Origin: Opitutaceae bacterium
GTDB lineage: Bacteria > Verrucomicrobiota > Verrucomicrobiia > Opitutales > Opitutaceae
NCBI GenBank assembly: GCA_017994935.1
Contig: JAGOJU010000005.1
Span: 54,136-118,135, forward strand
Direction: 5' to 3'
DNA: 64,000 bases
Below, one piece after another: positions 1-11,156 of this stretch (its first letter is position 1; each line of letters begins with the position of its first letter). The notes under the pieces were generated by a model. It was given only the letters and a program-made list of their open reading frames with translations, did no database searches and was not told the DNA's origin. The position numbers were made by a program, and so were the translations under genes.

Positions 1-1
1 T

Positions 2-877
2 GTCCTGGTGACCGATGGAGTCGCCAATCAAGGCATCGTTCAGCCCGCGAAGTTTCATCATCTCCTCAAGGAAGCCGACCTGCGCGTCTTCGGGTTCCTG
101 ATGGGCAACAGTTCCAACTGGCCCCTGATGCGCACCATCGCCGACGCCACCGGAGGATTCTATTCCGCCGTAAGCAACGACGACGACATCGTCGGTCAGA
201 TCATGCTCGCAAAATCAAAAATCGCATTCGAATCGATGCATGATGCCTCCTTCCGCTTCAACGGTGCGCGGGTGTTCGACACCACCGGGGACAACCCGAA
301 AAAGATCTATCGCGGGCAGCAACTGGTGCTTTTCGGGCGCTACGAAGGCGCGGGCAAGGCCAGCGTCACGCTCAAGGCAACGCTCACCGGCGAAGACAAG
401 ACCTACAGCACCACCTTCGATTTCCCCGAGACGGATACCGGCAATCCCGAGATCGAGCGCCTGTGGGCGATGGCGCAGATCGAACAGATTGAACTGCAGG
501 AATCGATTGGTGCCACACCTGCGGATGAGGCCGGTGACGCCATCCAGGCACTCGGAGTTGCCTACCAGATTGTCACCGACCAGACGACAATGCTGCTGCT
601 CGACGACGACACCTTCGCAAAACGGGGAATTTCGCGCAACAACCGGCAAAGGACCGCGCTGGAGCGCCAGGCCCAAAGCGTACGCGCACAGGAGGCTCCG
701 CGTTCCTATCGCGTCGACGCCGCGCAACCGGCATTCGCTTCGCCGGCTCCGCATATCAGCCAGAACGGAGGCGGCGCAGGTGGCGGGGCGCTCGATCCCA
801 GCCTCGCCAACCTCGCTCTTTTGAGCCTGTTGATCGCCGCCGCATACTATTCCCGCCGGCACCTCCGCACCCGATAG
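2..877 (+). CDS. von Willebrand A domain surface protein, C-terminal part (5' end outside window)
   Basis: The reading frame is open from the first complete codon, so the start lies upstream of the window. It opens on V-L-V-T-D-G-V-A-N, the core strand of a von Willebrand A fold, which suggests the C-terminal part of a VIT/vWA-type exported protein. About 250 residues of mostly beta-type sequence follow. The tail is distinctive: a Gly-rich stretch (GGGAGGG), a hydrophobic segment of about 20 residues (LANLALLSLLIAAAYY) and a basic end (SRRHLRTR). This is the tripartite layout of GlyGly-CTERM sorting signals. No LPxTG motif is present. The next gene starts one base after the stop and encodes a rhombosortase-like protease. 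I infer export, membrane anchoring by the tail and cleavage by that protease. The vWA call rests on a short visible part of the domain. Confidence 0.7.
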   Translation, partial: VLVTDGVANQGIVQPAKFHHLLKEADLRVFGFLMGNSSNWPLMRTIADATGGFYSAVSNDDDIVGQIMLAKSKIAFESMHDASFRFNGARVFDTTGDNPKKIYRGQQLVLFGRYEGAGKASVTLKATLTGEDKTYSTTFDFPETDTGNPEIERLWAMAQIEQIELQESIGATPADEAGDAIQALGVAYQIVTDQTTMLLLDDDTFAKRGISRNNRQRTALERQAQSVRAQEAPRSYRVDAAQPAFASPAPHISQNGGGAGGGALDPSLANLALLSLLIAAAYYSRRHLRTR

Positions 878-878
878 G

Positions 879-1706
879 ATGAAACACGTGCCCGTCATCA
901 CGCTGATGCTCGCAGGAGTTGCGGTGCTCGCCGCGCTATTTCCGCACTCGGGCGGGTCGCTCGAGTGGAGCAGACAGGCAACCGGCGCGTCGCACGCCTG
1001 GCGCATGGTGACGGGACACTTCGTCCATTTCGGCTGGTCGCACCTGATCTGGGACGCAACTGCCTTCATCCTCCTGGGAAGCATGGCGGAATCGCTATTT
1101 TGTTCGAACGAAACCGACGCCCTGACCAAACGAACCTCGACGCCCCGAGTCGAAATCAGCGCTGCCCGGAAATCGCATGGCAAACCTGGCCCCAACCGTT
1201 CGCAACTCGGGCGAAGTTCATGCTTCGTGGCCTTCATCGCGGGTGTCGCGCTGTGTCTGTCGATGGCCGTGCTCTGGCTGCAGCCGCACCTCGCGAGCTA
1301 CCGCGGGCTTTCCGGAATCGACTCCGCACTCTTCGGATTCATTGCGCAGCGTTTGATCAAGCATGGCCGGAGCCGGCCGAACGGGCCATTGATTGGGCTC
1401 GGCAGCCTGCTGCTGATCGCGTTCCTCGCGAAGTGCGGCTACGAACTCGCCACGCGGCAACTGACCTTCGCAAGAGCGGATGCAACATTGCCATTCGAAC
1501 CCGTCCCACTCGTGCACGGTTTGGGACTGCTCCTCGGCATGGGCTTTGGGCTGATCACCGCACCACGAGATCAAGACAACTCCGTGACCGGGCTTGGACT
1601 CTCAAAGGACAACACATCCAGCTCCGAACAGGCAGATGCACATGACGCCAAATTTCCGATGATCACAAACCTGACGATCAATCCACCCAAAGGCCGATCG
1701 ACGTAG
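879..1706 (+). CDS. rhombosortase-like rhomboid intramembrane serine protease
   Basis: This 275-residue protein has the layout of a small rhomboid protease. The loop and second-helix motif W-R-M-V-T-G-H-F-V-H-F-G-W-S-H-L is at 41-56. The nucleophile motif G-L-S-G (Ser145) follows an YR pair as in rhombosortases, and the catalytic His is probably His213 in VPLVHGLGLLLG. Rhombosortases recognise the Gly-rich C-terminal tail of GlyGly-CTERM proteins, and the gene just upstream ends in such a tail, so a dedicated protease-substrate pair is likely. Two oddities are a hydrophilic insert of about 40 residues (roughly 74-115) between helices, and a polar C-terminal extension after about residue 228. 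The ATG start lies one base after the upstream stop, which implies co-transcription. Fold: strong. Rhombosortase subclass: moderate. Confidence 0.75.
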   Translation: MKHVPVITLMLAGVAVLAALFPHSGGSLEWSRQATGASHAWRMVTGHFVHFGWSHLIWDATAFILLGSMAESLFCSNETDALTKRTSTPRVEISAARKSHGKPGPNRSQLGRSSCFVAFIAGVALCLSMAVLWLQPHLASYRGLSGIDSALFGFIAQRLIKHGRSRPNGPLIGLGSLLLIAFLAKCGYELATRQLTFARADATLPFEPVPLVHGLGLLLGMGFGLITAPRDQDNSVTGLGLSKDNTSSSEQADAHDAKFPMITNLTINPPKGRST

Positions 1707-1763
1707 AGCCGGAAATCTGCAGATCCCATCCTCCAAGCTCCATCCATATCACCCTCTCAATCC

Positions 1764-1791
1764 GGTCACGACGAAGCGTGACCCTCCCAGG
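1764..1791 (+). repeat. dispersed hairpin repeat, copy 1
   Basis: Arms GGTCACG (1764-1770) and CGTGACC (1777-1783) flank a six-base loop ACGAAG, and the tail CTCCCAGG follows. Relative to the other copies, one base pair is changed on both arms, so the stem is preserved by compensation. Confidence 0.7.
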
Positions 1792-2013
1792 TACTCGATT
1801 CTCCGTACCCTTCCCACCTCCTCCCTCCTGCCTCCTCTCCTCTCCGAGCCAAGAATCAAGAACTGACGTCGTGAGCCTGCCCCTCGATCGAACCGTTGTC
1901 CGAACACAAATTGCCAATGTTCCCCAGGTCGAACCACCGCACCGAACGCAAAATTCGTATTCGATCCGAAGATTCCAGTCCAAGCGCCGCACAACCGATT
2001 GACATTATTCCCA

Positions 2014-2042
2014 CCTTGGGAGTGGCACGCTCCGTCGTGCCC
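2014..2042 (-). repeat. dispersed hairpin repeat, copy 2 (inverted)
   Basis: On the minus strand the arms are GGGCACG (2036-2042) and CGTGCCA (2023-2029) around loop ACGGAG, followed by the tail CTCCCAAGG (2014-2022). The tail lies on the same side of the element as in copies 1 and 3, so the unit is directional. Confidence 0.7.
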
Positions 2043-2152
2043 GGGATCGCCCAACGCAATCCCAACGCCAGCCCTTTCGCCATTCCATCGTGATCGTATT
2101 CCATTGCGGCAATGACGATGCCTCACCTCCTGACCTCAGCTCGAATCAAACC

Positions 2153-2180
2153 GGGCACGACGGAGCGTGCCCCTCCCAGG
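2153..2180 (+). repeat. dispersed hairpin repeat, copy 3
   Basis: Perfect seven-base arms GGGCACG (2153-2159) and CGTGCCC (2166-2172) flank loop ACGGAG, followed by the tail CTCCCAGG (2173-2180). It is the cleanest copy and serves as the consensus. Confidence 0.75.
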
Positions 2181-2520
2181 GGCGATTGCGATGTCAATCG
2201 CCAGTTCGGATGAGATGCCAATCGGCTGTCTGCGAATTGGATTGGGTCTTCGAACTGGTTATCCGCGGAATTCGCCGATGGACGCAGATTGAAATCGGAA
2301 GTGCTGATTCCGCGGTGGAAGAAGAGGTTGGATCGCTTTCAGTGAGCCATGCCGCAGCCGGGGCGATTGACTGCGGAGGGGTCGATTCCCATCCGCCGAG
2401 AGCGTGTTGCCTGGATGCTCACCACGCCCCCGCCCCGGGGCATTGCGCAAAAATGGGGGCGGGGGCGAGTTCGCGCTTGCGCGATTCGCGGCGCGCCCGT
2501 TCAACCCGTCTGTCCGTTCC

Positions 2521-3312
2521 ATGAAGCTTCGTATCCTCGCCAGCGGCAGTTCCGGCAACTGCGCCCTCCTGCAGACTGAACAGGCCCGGGTGCTCATCGA
2601 CGCCGGCTACTCCGCCCGCCGGATCCGCGCACTCCTCGCAGAGGCCGGGGAACGGCTGGAGGCCATCGACGCGGTGTTCGTCACCCATGACCACAGCGAT
2701 CACACCCTGGGACTCTCCGGACTTGCGAGGCTTCCCGAACTGAAGGTCTTTGCCAACGCCGCCACCATGCGTGCCGTGCAGGCGACCCTCGACCGCCAGC
2801 CGCGCTGGCAGATTTTTGAAACCGGTTCCCGCTTCCGTTTTCTCGACCTTGAGGTGGACACGTTTTCCGTGCCTCACGACGCCCACGACCCAGTTGGTTT
2901 CCGTTTCTCCACAGGCTTCGCCGACGATCTTTTCCATCCAAGGAAATCGCTCGCATGGCTCACCGACCTCGGCCACGTGCCCCAGCACGTCCGCGAGCGA
3001 CTGAACGACTGCGACTCTCTCGTTGTCGAATCGAACCACTGTCCCGCCCTTCTCAAGGCCTGCGTGACACGCCCGTGGTCGACCAAGCAGCGCATCAGCG
3101 GCCGCCACGGGCATCTCTCCAATGAGAGCGTGCTCGAATTGCTCTCCGGTTTCACCCGCCCGCGATGGAGGCATGTCTTTCTCACCCACCTCTCGCGCGA
3201 CTGCAACAGCCTCGATGCGGTTGAAGCCATGCTGTCCTCCCTGCGCACCCGCCTGACGTGCGACTTCAATGTCGTCGCTCCAGGCGGCGGCACTTCCACC
3301 GTCGAGTGGTAA
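2521..3312 (+). CDS. MBL-fold metallo-hydrolase (WalJ/YycJ-like)
   Basis: A 263-residue metallo-beta-lactamase fold protein. The N-terminus MKLRILASGSSGN is typical of the WalJ/YycJ (VicX) group, and the metal-binding motif T-H-D-H-S-D-H (His56, His58, Asp60, His61) is intact. Later metal ligands probably include His184 (VVESNHC) and the His of FLTHLSRD. Family members are predicted hydrolases or 5'-3' exonucleases acting on nucleic acid; the substrate here is unknown. An in-frame upstream extension to 2404 exists, but the chosen ATG gives the conserved N-terminus. The gene stands alone, 91 bases before pyruvate kinase on the same strand. No WalK/WalR two-component genes are nearby. Confidence 0.85.
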   Translation: MKLRILASGSSGNCALLQTEQARVLIDAGYSARRIRALLAEAGERLEAIDAVFVTHDHSDHTLGLSGLARLPELKVFANAATMRAVQATLDRQPRWQIFETGSRFRFLDLEVDTFSVPHDAHDPVGFRFSTGFADDLFHPRKSLAWLTDLGHVPQHVRERLNDCDSLVVESNHCPALLKACVTRPWSTKQRISGRHGHLSNESVLELLSGFTRPRWRHVFLTHLSRDCNSLDAVEAMLSSLRTRLTCDFNVVAPGGGTSTVEW

Positions 3313-3403
3313 CCGCCTCACAGGGTTACAACTGCCCGGGCATGACAGATTCATGCCGGCACCGCTTGCCCCCCGAGGGCAATCCCTGCAGGATTCCTCA
3401 CCC

Positions 3404-4852
3404 ATGAGTTCCTCCCGACCCATTGCAGCGTTCCGCCGCACCAAGATCATCGTAACCCTCGGACCGGCCACAGAAAGTGAGGCGATGCTCGAAACGCTCC
3501 TCCGGGGCGGGGCGGACATCGTCCGCCTGAACATGGCCCATGCCACGCATGAGTGGACACGCACGACGATCCGGCGCATCCGCGAGGTCTGCAAACGCGT
3601 CGAGCGGGAAGTCGCAATCATGATGGACATCAAGGGGCCTGAGATACGCACCGGGGACCTCGATCATCCGATTGAATTGAAGGCGGGCGAGGTGTTCGAT
3701 TTCACCGTCAAGCCAGGCGCCAGGGCGGGCGAACCGAATCTCGAGGAGGTTCGGTCCGTCGATGTCAATTACAAGGGCCTGATCAAGGACATCGCGGTGG
3801 GCGACACCGTTCTTGTCGACAACGGCCTGATTCAGCTCGAGGTCCTTGAAAAACGGGAGGCAAAAATCCGGTGCCGCGTGCTCGTGCCGGGAGAGTTGAA
3901 GTCGCGCCGTCACATCAATCTCCCCGGCGTCACCGTGAACCTGCCTGCGTTCACCGAGAAGGACCGCAAGGACACGCTGGTCGGCATCGAGGAGGGCGTC
4001 GACTTCATCGCCCTCTCGTTTGTGCGGAAGGCGGATGACGTGGAGACGCTCCGCGAGTTTCTCCGCGGACACAATTCCTCCGCACAAATCATCGCCAAGA
4101 TCGAGGACCAGTCGGCGGTCGCCAACCTCGAAGAGATCGTGCGTGCGTGTGATGCCCTCATGATCGCGCGCGGCGATCTCGGCATCGAGTGCCCACTTGA
4201 GGAACTGCCCATCATTCAACGACGCGCCGGCGAAATCTGCTTCAACTACGGACGCCCCGTGATCGTCGCCACCCACATGCTGGAATCGATGATCGCCAAT
4301 CCCGTCCCCACGCGTGCGGAAATCACCGACGTTGCCAACGCCGTCTTCGAAAGGGCCGACTGCGTGATGCTCTCGGGTGAGACGACCGTCGGAAAATTCC
4401 CGGCGGAATGCGTCGAAGTGCTCAACCGCATCGCCATCCGCATCGAGGGCCTTCCTTCGGGTGTGTTCCTGGAGCCAAGTCACGTGGACGGCGACAAGGT
4501 CAAGCTCCTCCAGTCGGCAGTGACGCTCGCCAATGAGCTCGACGACTGCGCGATCCTCACCTTCACCCGCCGCGGATTCATGGCGGCGGGGCTCGCCGCC
4601 ATGCGACCGCACCTGGCACCGATCTTCGCCTTCACGCCATCGATCCAGACGCTGCGCCAGCTGCGGATCCTCCGTGGTGTGGAGCCCTTCTTTTTGGAGC
4701 TCGATTCCGATCCCGATCTGACCATCTCCCGCGCCATCGGCTTCCTGCAACGTGAAGGACGGATCAAGAACGGGGACAAGCTCGTGATCGCCACCGACAT
4801 CCTCTCGGCAAACAGGCTCGTCGACAGCGTGCAGTTGCGAACCGTGAAATAG
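3404..4852 (+). CDS. pyk: pyruvate kinase
   Basis: A 482-residue enzyme that transfers phosphate from phosphoenolpyruvate to ADP in the last step of glycolysis. The N-terminal strand FRRTKIIVTLGPAT carries the conserved catalytic-site residues, and I-M-M-D-I-K-G-P-E-I-R-T-G leads into the B domain. The active-site signature IIAKIEDQ (catalytic Lys) and ARGDLGIE (metal ligands) are intact. The length fits the usual bacterial enzyme without an extra phosphotransferase-like C-terminal domain. The start at 3404 was chosen because the family begins about ten residues before TKII; an earlier in-frame ATG at 3353 would add 17 unconserved residues. It is probably a single-gene unit or is read with the gene before it. 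Confidence 0.96.
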   Translation: MSSSRPIAAFRRTKIIVTLGPATESEAMLETLLRGGADIVRLNMAHATHEWTRTTIRRIREVCKRVEREVAIMMDIKGPEIRTGDLDHPIELKAGEVFDFTVKPGARAGEPNLEEVRSVDVNYKGLIKDIAVGDTVLVDNGLIQLEVLEKREAKIRCRVLVPGELKSRRHINLPGVTVNLPAFTEKDRKDTLVGIEEGVDFIALSFVRKADDVETLREFLRGHNSSAQIIAKIEDQSAVANLEEIVRACDALMIARGDLGIECPLEELPIIQRRAGEICFNYGRPVIVATHMLESMIANPVPTRAEITDVANAVFERADCVMLSGETTVGKFPAECVEVLNRIAIRIEGLPSGVFLEPSHVDGDKVKLLQSAVTLANELDDCAILTFTRRGFMAAGLAAMRPHLAPIFAFTPSIQTLRQLRILRGVEPFFLELDSDPDLTISRAIGFLQREGRIKNGDKLVIATDILSANRLVDSVQLRTVK

Positions 4853-4928
4853 TCGCACCTGCCGGAAGGCATCCGACCCAAAGTGGGCTTTGACGCGCCT
4901 CCCCGCGTCCTTTTTCTTCGGGGCAACC

Positions 4929-5945
4929 ATGGAACTGGTCAAACAGTGGGCAGCCTCGTTGGACGACTACATCATCGACCTCGCGTGGTCACCTGCCGGC
5001 GACTCTCTGGCGATTGCATCCGCGGCGGGACCCATCGTTGTCTTCGGTGCCCGGGACGGCTCAACCCGCGCCTCATTCGAAGGGCATGAGGGCGGCACCA
5101 ATGTGCTCGCCTGGAGCGAGGCCGGTCTCGTTTCCGGGGGGCAGGATGGGCGGATTGTCTGGCGGGACGCGGTCGCAAATCAGGATACGCACGCCTTTGC
5201 CTTCGAGCGCGCCTGGATCGAACACCTTGCATGGCGCCCCCGGAAATCCATATCCGCGGATCGTCCGGCGCTTCTCGCTGCTGCTGCAGGCAAAAACCTG
5301 GGACTGCTTCGGCCAGACGGTAGTGTGCACCACAGGTTCCCCGTCGCCCCAAAGTCCATCTCCGCTCTCGCATGGGCCCCTTCCGGCCGATTGCTAGCGG
5401 TCGCCTACTTTGGCGGAGTCTGCCTTTGGGATGCCGACAGCCTCGCTGCCTTCAAGGAATTCGCGTATTCGAACAGCATTCACAAACTGACATGGTCGGC
5501 CGACGGCAAATGGCTGGTATCCGGCAACCAGGACCCAAGCGTGCATCTCTGGATCCCTGAATCCGGCTTCGAATTTCACATGAGCGGGTATGAGGGGAAG
5601 GTGCAGGAAATCAGCTTCGACCACACGGGCCGCTGGCTCGCCACCAGCGGCGGATGCGAGGGTTGTGTGTGGGATTGCCAGGGAAATGGACCTGAGGGGC
5701 GCGAGCCCGTGATGCTGCCCCACGAGGCGAAACTCTGCGCCGTCGCATTTCAGAACGGCCACGGCCTTCTCGCCACCGGCAGCGAAGACGGAATGGTCCG
5801 GCTCTGGAGCCCGGAGCGAAACCAGCCACTGCGGGCAACCATCAAGCTCCCCAGCAAGGTGAGCCGGATAGCCTGGTCCGGAGACGACGCTCTCCTCGCG
5901 GTCGGCGCCGCAAGCGGTGTCACCTACGTTTTTGGCGTCAAATAG
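4929..5945 (+). CDS. WD40 repeat protein
   Basis: A 338-residue protein made almost wholly of WD40 blades. Repeat-ending motifs are visible as V-C-L-W-D, V-H-L-W-I-P, C-V-W-D-C and V-R-L-W-S-P, and blades start with patterns such as ISALAWAPSGRLLAVA, HKLTWSADGKWLVSG and RIAWSGDDALLAVG. About seven blades fit, enough for one complete propeller. There is no signal peptide and no fused enzymatic domain, so it is probably a cytoplasmic scaffold. Similar proteins elsewhere accompany GTP-binding metallochaperones, but no such partner is nearby, so no function is assigned. The ATG at 4929 was chosen over an in-frame TTG at 4890. Confidence 0.8.
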   Translation: MELVKQWAASLDDYIIDLAWSPAGDSLAIASAAGPIVVFGARDGSTRASFEGHEGGTNVLAWSEAGLVSGGQDGRIVWRDAVANQDTHAFAFERAWIEHLAWRPRKSISADRPALLAAAAGKNLGLLRPDGSVHHRFPVAPKSISALAWAPSGRLLAVAYFGGVCLWDADSLAAFKEFAYSNSIHKLTWSADGKWLVSGNQDPSVHLWIPESGFEFHMSGYEGKVQEISFDHTGRWLATSGGCEGCVWDCQGNGPEGREPVMLPHEAKLCAVAFQNGHGLLATGSEDGMVRLWSPERNQPLRATIKLPSKVSRIAWSGDDALLAVGAASGVTYVFGVK

Positions 5946-6083
5946 TCCGGGAAAGCCACCGACTTTCTGTAGCCAGCCTGCTCCAGGCCCGTCTGATAAA
6001 TGGAATATTCCCTCGCGATTGTAGGGTAATGCGGAAAACTCCCCTTGCCTTGCCATCATTCAATCCGATGGTGAACACCCTCC

Positions 6084-7298
6084 ATGTCTGAGTCCGACTC
6101 TTCGAACGCCACTACACGCAGCACGCATTTCTCGCGGTTCCTCACTCCGTTTGTACAATGGGTTGACTCTGACTACTGCCCGGAGGGTGCTTCCAAGGTT
6201 CGCAATGAACCCGACAAGGTCGACTGGACGCGGGTCATGCCCTTTGTCGCCCTCCATCTTGGCTGCCTCGGCGCCTTCTGGGTCGGTGTCAGTCCGGTCG
6301 CACTGATCTCGGCCGTGGCGCTGTATTTCCTCCGCATGTTTGCTGTCACGGGCGTGCATCACCGCTACTTTTCCCACAAGACCTACAGCACGAGCCGCAT
6401 TGGCCAGTTCCTGATCGCGCTCTTCGCGGCCACCACCGTCCAGCGGGGCTCGCTCTGGTGGGCCTATCATCACCGGCACCATCACCAGCACTCCGATGGG
6501 CCGGAAGATGCCCATTCGCCCCACGTGCACGGCTTCTGGTGGTCGCACATCGGGTGGATCACGAGCCGGCGCAATTTTCCGACGGACTACTCGAAGATCA
6601 AGGACCTCGCAAAATTCAAGGAACTGGTATGGCTGAACCGTTTTGATCTTGTCGTTCCCGCCGTTTTTGCCGCGTCGATCTACCTCTCGGGGGTGCTGAT
6701 GGAGCGTTACGCACCGTCCTTGGGAACAAACGGCCTCCAAATGCTCGTCTGGGCGTTCTTCATCAGCACGACCGCACTCTTCCATGGCACGGCCTGCATC
6801 AATTCCATGGCGCATCTGATGGGACGCCGGCGGTACAAGACCGACGACGATTCCCGAAACAGTTTCATCCTCGCCCTGATCACGCTGGGCGAAGGCTGGC
6901 ACAACAATCACCACCGCTACCAATCGAGCACACGCAACGGTTTCTACTGGTGGGAAATCGACATCACTTACTACGGACTCAAGCTCCTCTCCTGGACCGG
7001 ATTCATCTGGGGCCTGAAGGCGGTGCCGCAGTCCATCCTTGATGAAGGCGCGCACGCCGATCACAGGGAATCCGTCGAGGCGGCCCGCAAGTCCGTCGTT
7101 GCCCAGCAGGAGCACGGGCCGTCCCCGCTCAAGCATGTCATTCCCGCCGCCGCTGCAATCGCGGTCGCAACCGTCAATGCCGCCAACACCAGCCTGCCCA
7201 AGCGCCCGGAGGACGCGGCCATGCACAAGGACGTGACAGAGCTCGCCCACGAGTTGCAGGCAAAACAGACGCCTCCGGCGCCCGCCAGCGAATCTTGA
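6084..7298 (+). CDS. acyl-CoA desaturase (membrane fatty acid desaturase)
   Basis: A 404-residue membrane di-iron desaturase that introduces a double bond, probably delta-9, into acyl chains. All three His clusters are present: HHRYFSH at 92-98, HHRHHH at 129-134 and HNNHH at 273-277. Hydrophobic pairs at about 53-88, 104-122, 187-206 and 219-237 would form four membrane spans around them. The C-terminal 60-70 residues, Ala/Pro-rich and ending in a charged tail, are outside the catalytic core and poorly constrained. It differs from short stearoyl-ACP desaturases and fits the SCD/OLE1 group. The electron donor is not encoded nearby. It stands alone, followed by a weak hairpin at 7307-7331. Confidence 0.92.
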   Translation: MSESDSSNATTRSTHFSRFLTPFVQWVDSDYCPEGASKVRNEPDKVDWTRVMPFVALHLGCLGAFWVGVSPVALISAVALYFLRMFAVTGVHHRYFSHKTYSTSRIGQFLIALFAATTVQRGSLWWAYHHRHHHQHSDGPEDAHSPHVHGFWWSHIGWITSRRNFPTDYSKIKDLAKFKELVWLNRFDLVVPAVFAASIYLSGVLMERYAPSLGTNGLQMLVWAFFISTTALFHGTACINSMAHLMGRRRYKTDDDSRNSFILALITLGEGWHNNHHRYQSSTRNGFYWWEIDITYYGLKLLSWTGFIWGLKAVPQSILDEGAHADHRESVEAARKSVVAQQEHGPSPLKHVIPAAAAIAVATVNAANTSLPKRPEDAAMHKDVTELAHELQAKQTPPAPASES

Positions 7299-7306
7299 GA
7301 TTGACC

Positions 7307-7331
7307 GCGCCGTAACACAACAGGCGCTTTT
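7307..7331 (+). terminator. weak hairpin with T-run after desaturase
   Basis: GCGCC (7307-7311) pairs with GGCGC (7323-7327) across an 11-base loop and is followed by TTTT, nine bases after the desaturase stop. The stem is short for an intrinsic terminator. Confidence 0.35.
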
Positions 7332-7421
7332 CCCCCGCGCGCCCCTTTAGGGCGCAGACCGGGAGGATCTTGGGAAGGGATCTCGATCCAAAGGATTTGG
7401 AGCCGGTCGATTTCTCGAACC

Positions 7422-7441
7422 GGGCACGACGAAGCGTGCCC
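7422..7441 (+). repeat. dispersed hairpin repeat, copy 4
   Basis: Arms GGGCACG and CGTGCCC flank loop ACGAAG, matching copies 1-3, but the CTCCCAGG tail is missing. It lies in the 366-base gap between the desaturase and the glycosyltransferase. The rest of that gap is GC-rich with several short palindromes and no recognised gene. Confidence 0.7.
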
Positions 7442-7664
7442 CGAGGGTCCGCAATTCCCCCGCCAAAGGTCCACAGTTCTTTTGTCTCGATCGCCTCTGC
7501 CAAACGGGAGGCAAACCGCCCGCGATCGGCGGGCCCCCGGGACAAAGGCACTCCCGGGCTTGCCAAGCCTGCGGGCTCGGCTTCCAGTTCAATCAAGCCC
7601 GACCGGCAGCCTGATGCGGGTGCGCCCCAGCCCGCACTGCCGATGCCTGCGAGCCTGCCATTCG

Positions 7665-8420
7665 ATGAGCGCGTTCCCCCTTTCCCCCACCGAAACCGCC
7701 CCGCCGGAACTCAGCATCGTCATCCCCTTCTACAACGAGGCAGAGAACATCCCTCCGCTCTTGGCAGAATTGCGCCAGGCGGTCGAGACGATCGGAATCC
7801 CGGTTGAAATCCTTGCCGTCGACGACTGCAGCAGGGATGCGACGCTCGAAGCGCTGGGTGCCGTCGCCGCCTCATGGCCAGCACTGCAGGTGATTCACCT
7901 TGGTGTGAACGGGGGGCAGGCGATCGCCTTGTGGCGGGGCTTCGAGCGCGTCCGGGGAAGGTGGGTGGCCACGCTTGACGGCGACGGACAGAACCCGCCG
8001 CTCGAACTTGTGAAGCTTTGGACGCACCGCGAAAGCGCGGACATGCTGGTGGGTGCGCGCCAGGGAAGGCAGGACAGCCTCGGGCGACGGGTGATGTCAC
8101 GCATCGCCAACCACGTCCGACGTTTCCTCCTGCGCGATGGTGTGAGCGACAGCGGCTGCGCCTTGCGCCTTTTTCGTCGGGAGGTTCTGGGTTCGCTGCC
8201 TCCCTTCAGAACGCTGTACTCCTTCATGCCTGCCTGCGCGGTTTCAGGCGGCTGGAAGGTGCGGGAAATACCTGTGGCCCACCGGGCGCGCACCGCCGGG
8301 GTGGCAAACTATACGTTCCGGAAAATGGCAATCCTCCCCTTCCTCGACACACTCGCATTCTGCTGGGTCCTGCGACGCATGCTACGTCTGGCGCCACCCC
8401 GGGATCGAAACAAGCCGTAG
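7665..8420 (+). CDS. GT2 glycosyltransferase, dolichol-phosphate mannosyltransferase-like
   Basis: A 251-residue GT-A fold family 2 glycosyltransferase. It starts with the nucleotide-binding strand LSIVIPFYNEAENI, has an acidic motif V-D-D-C-S and the T-L-D-G-D-G-Q-N-P-P motif typical of DPM1/ArnC-like enzymes, which move a sugar from a nucleotide donor to a polyprenyl phosphate. The later motif D-S-G-C-A-L-R-L-F also fits this group. There is no pair of C-terminal membrane helices as in ArnC, only a moderately hydrophobic end (about 217-240), so it may be peripheral. The ATG at 7665 was chosen since upstream frame is unconserved. The donor and acceptor are unknown. Confidence 0.85.
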   Translation: MSAFPLSPTETAPPELSIVIPFYNEAENIPPLLAELRQAVETIGIPVEILAVDDCSRDATLEALGAVAASWPALQVIHLGVNGGQAIALWRGFERVRGRWVATLDGDGQNPPLELVKLWTHRESADMLVGARQGRQDSLGRRVMSRIANHVRRFLLRDGVSDSGCALRLFRREVLGSLPPFRTLYSFMPACAVSGGWKVREIPVAHRARTAGVANYTFRKMAILPFLDTLAFCWVLRRMLRLAPPRDRNKP

Positions 8421-8553
8421 TTGTTTTTTCCTTACAATTTCAACGCGGCCGTCGCCGGCGCCTGCGCGCCTCCGGCGACAAAATCCTGCCCTGCATTGAT
8501 TTGGCTCGCCCCGTTCAACGCAGCAGCCAGCATACGGGCAGTTACTCCCCTTT

Positions 8554-11010
<2,457 letters not shown>

Positions 11011-11156
11011 GCGCGTCCTCGGCGACGGCATGGCGGCATTCTGGCGGCCCGTTCCGGCGGGGCCGCAGCCGTCGCTTTCCGCGTTTGCGCTGCGCGGCAT
11101 TTGGCCCAAGTGTCCGCCTCATGCCCGCGCTTTGTCCGCTTCGCAGCCTCATCCCC

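Larger units (their letters stand above)
1707..2520 (+). other. 814-bp non-coding region with three hairpin repeats
   Basis: No reading frame here gives a credible protein; the open frames read through the repeats as low-complexity sequence. The region holds three copies of a dispersed imperfect palindrome (1764-1783, 2023-2042 and 2153-2172), the middle one inverted. No promoter, tRNA or other RNA gene was recognised. Confidence 0.6.

Noticed and set aside
215..1237. 340-residue minus-strand open frame over the vWA and rhomboid genes
   Set aside because: It is antisense to two well-supported genes and has no recognisable domain; high GC content leaves long open frames on the opposite strand.
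1749..2126. 125-residue frame in the 1707-2520 gap
   Set aside because: Its sequence comes from the hairpin repeats (motifs such as G-H-D-G-A-C) and has no protein-like core.
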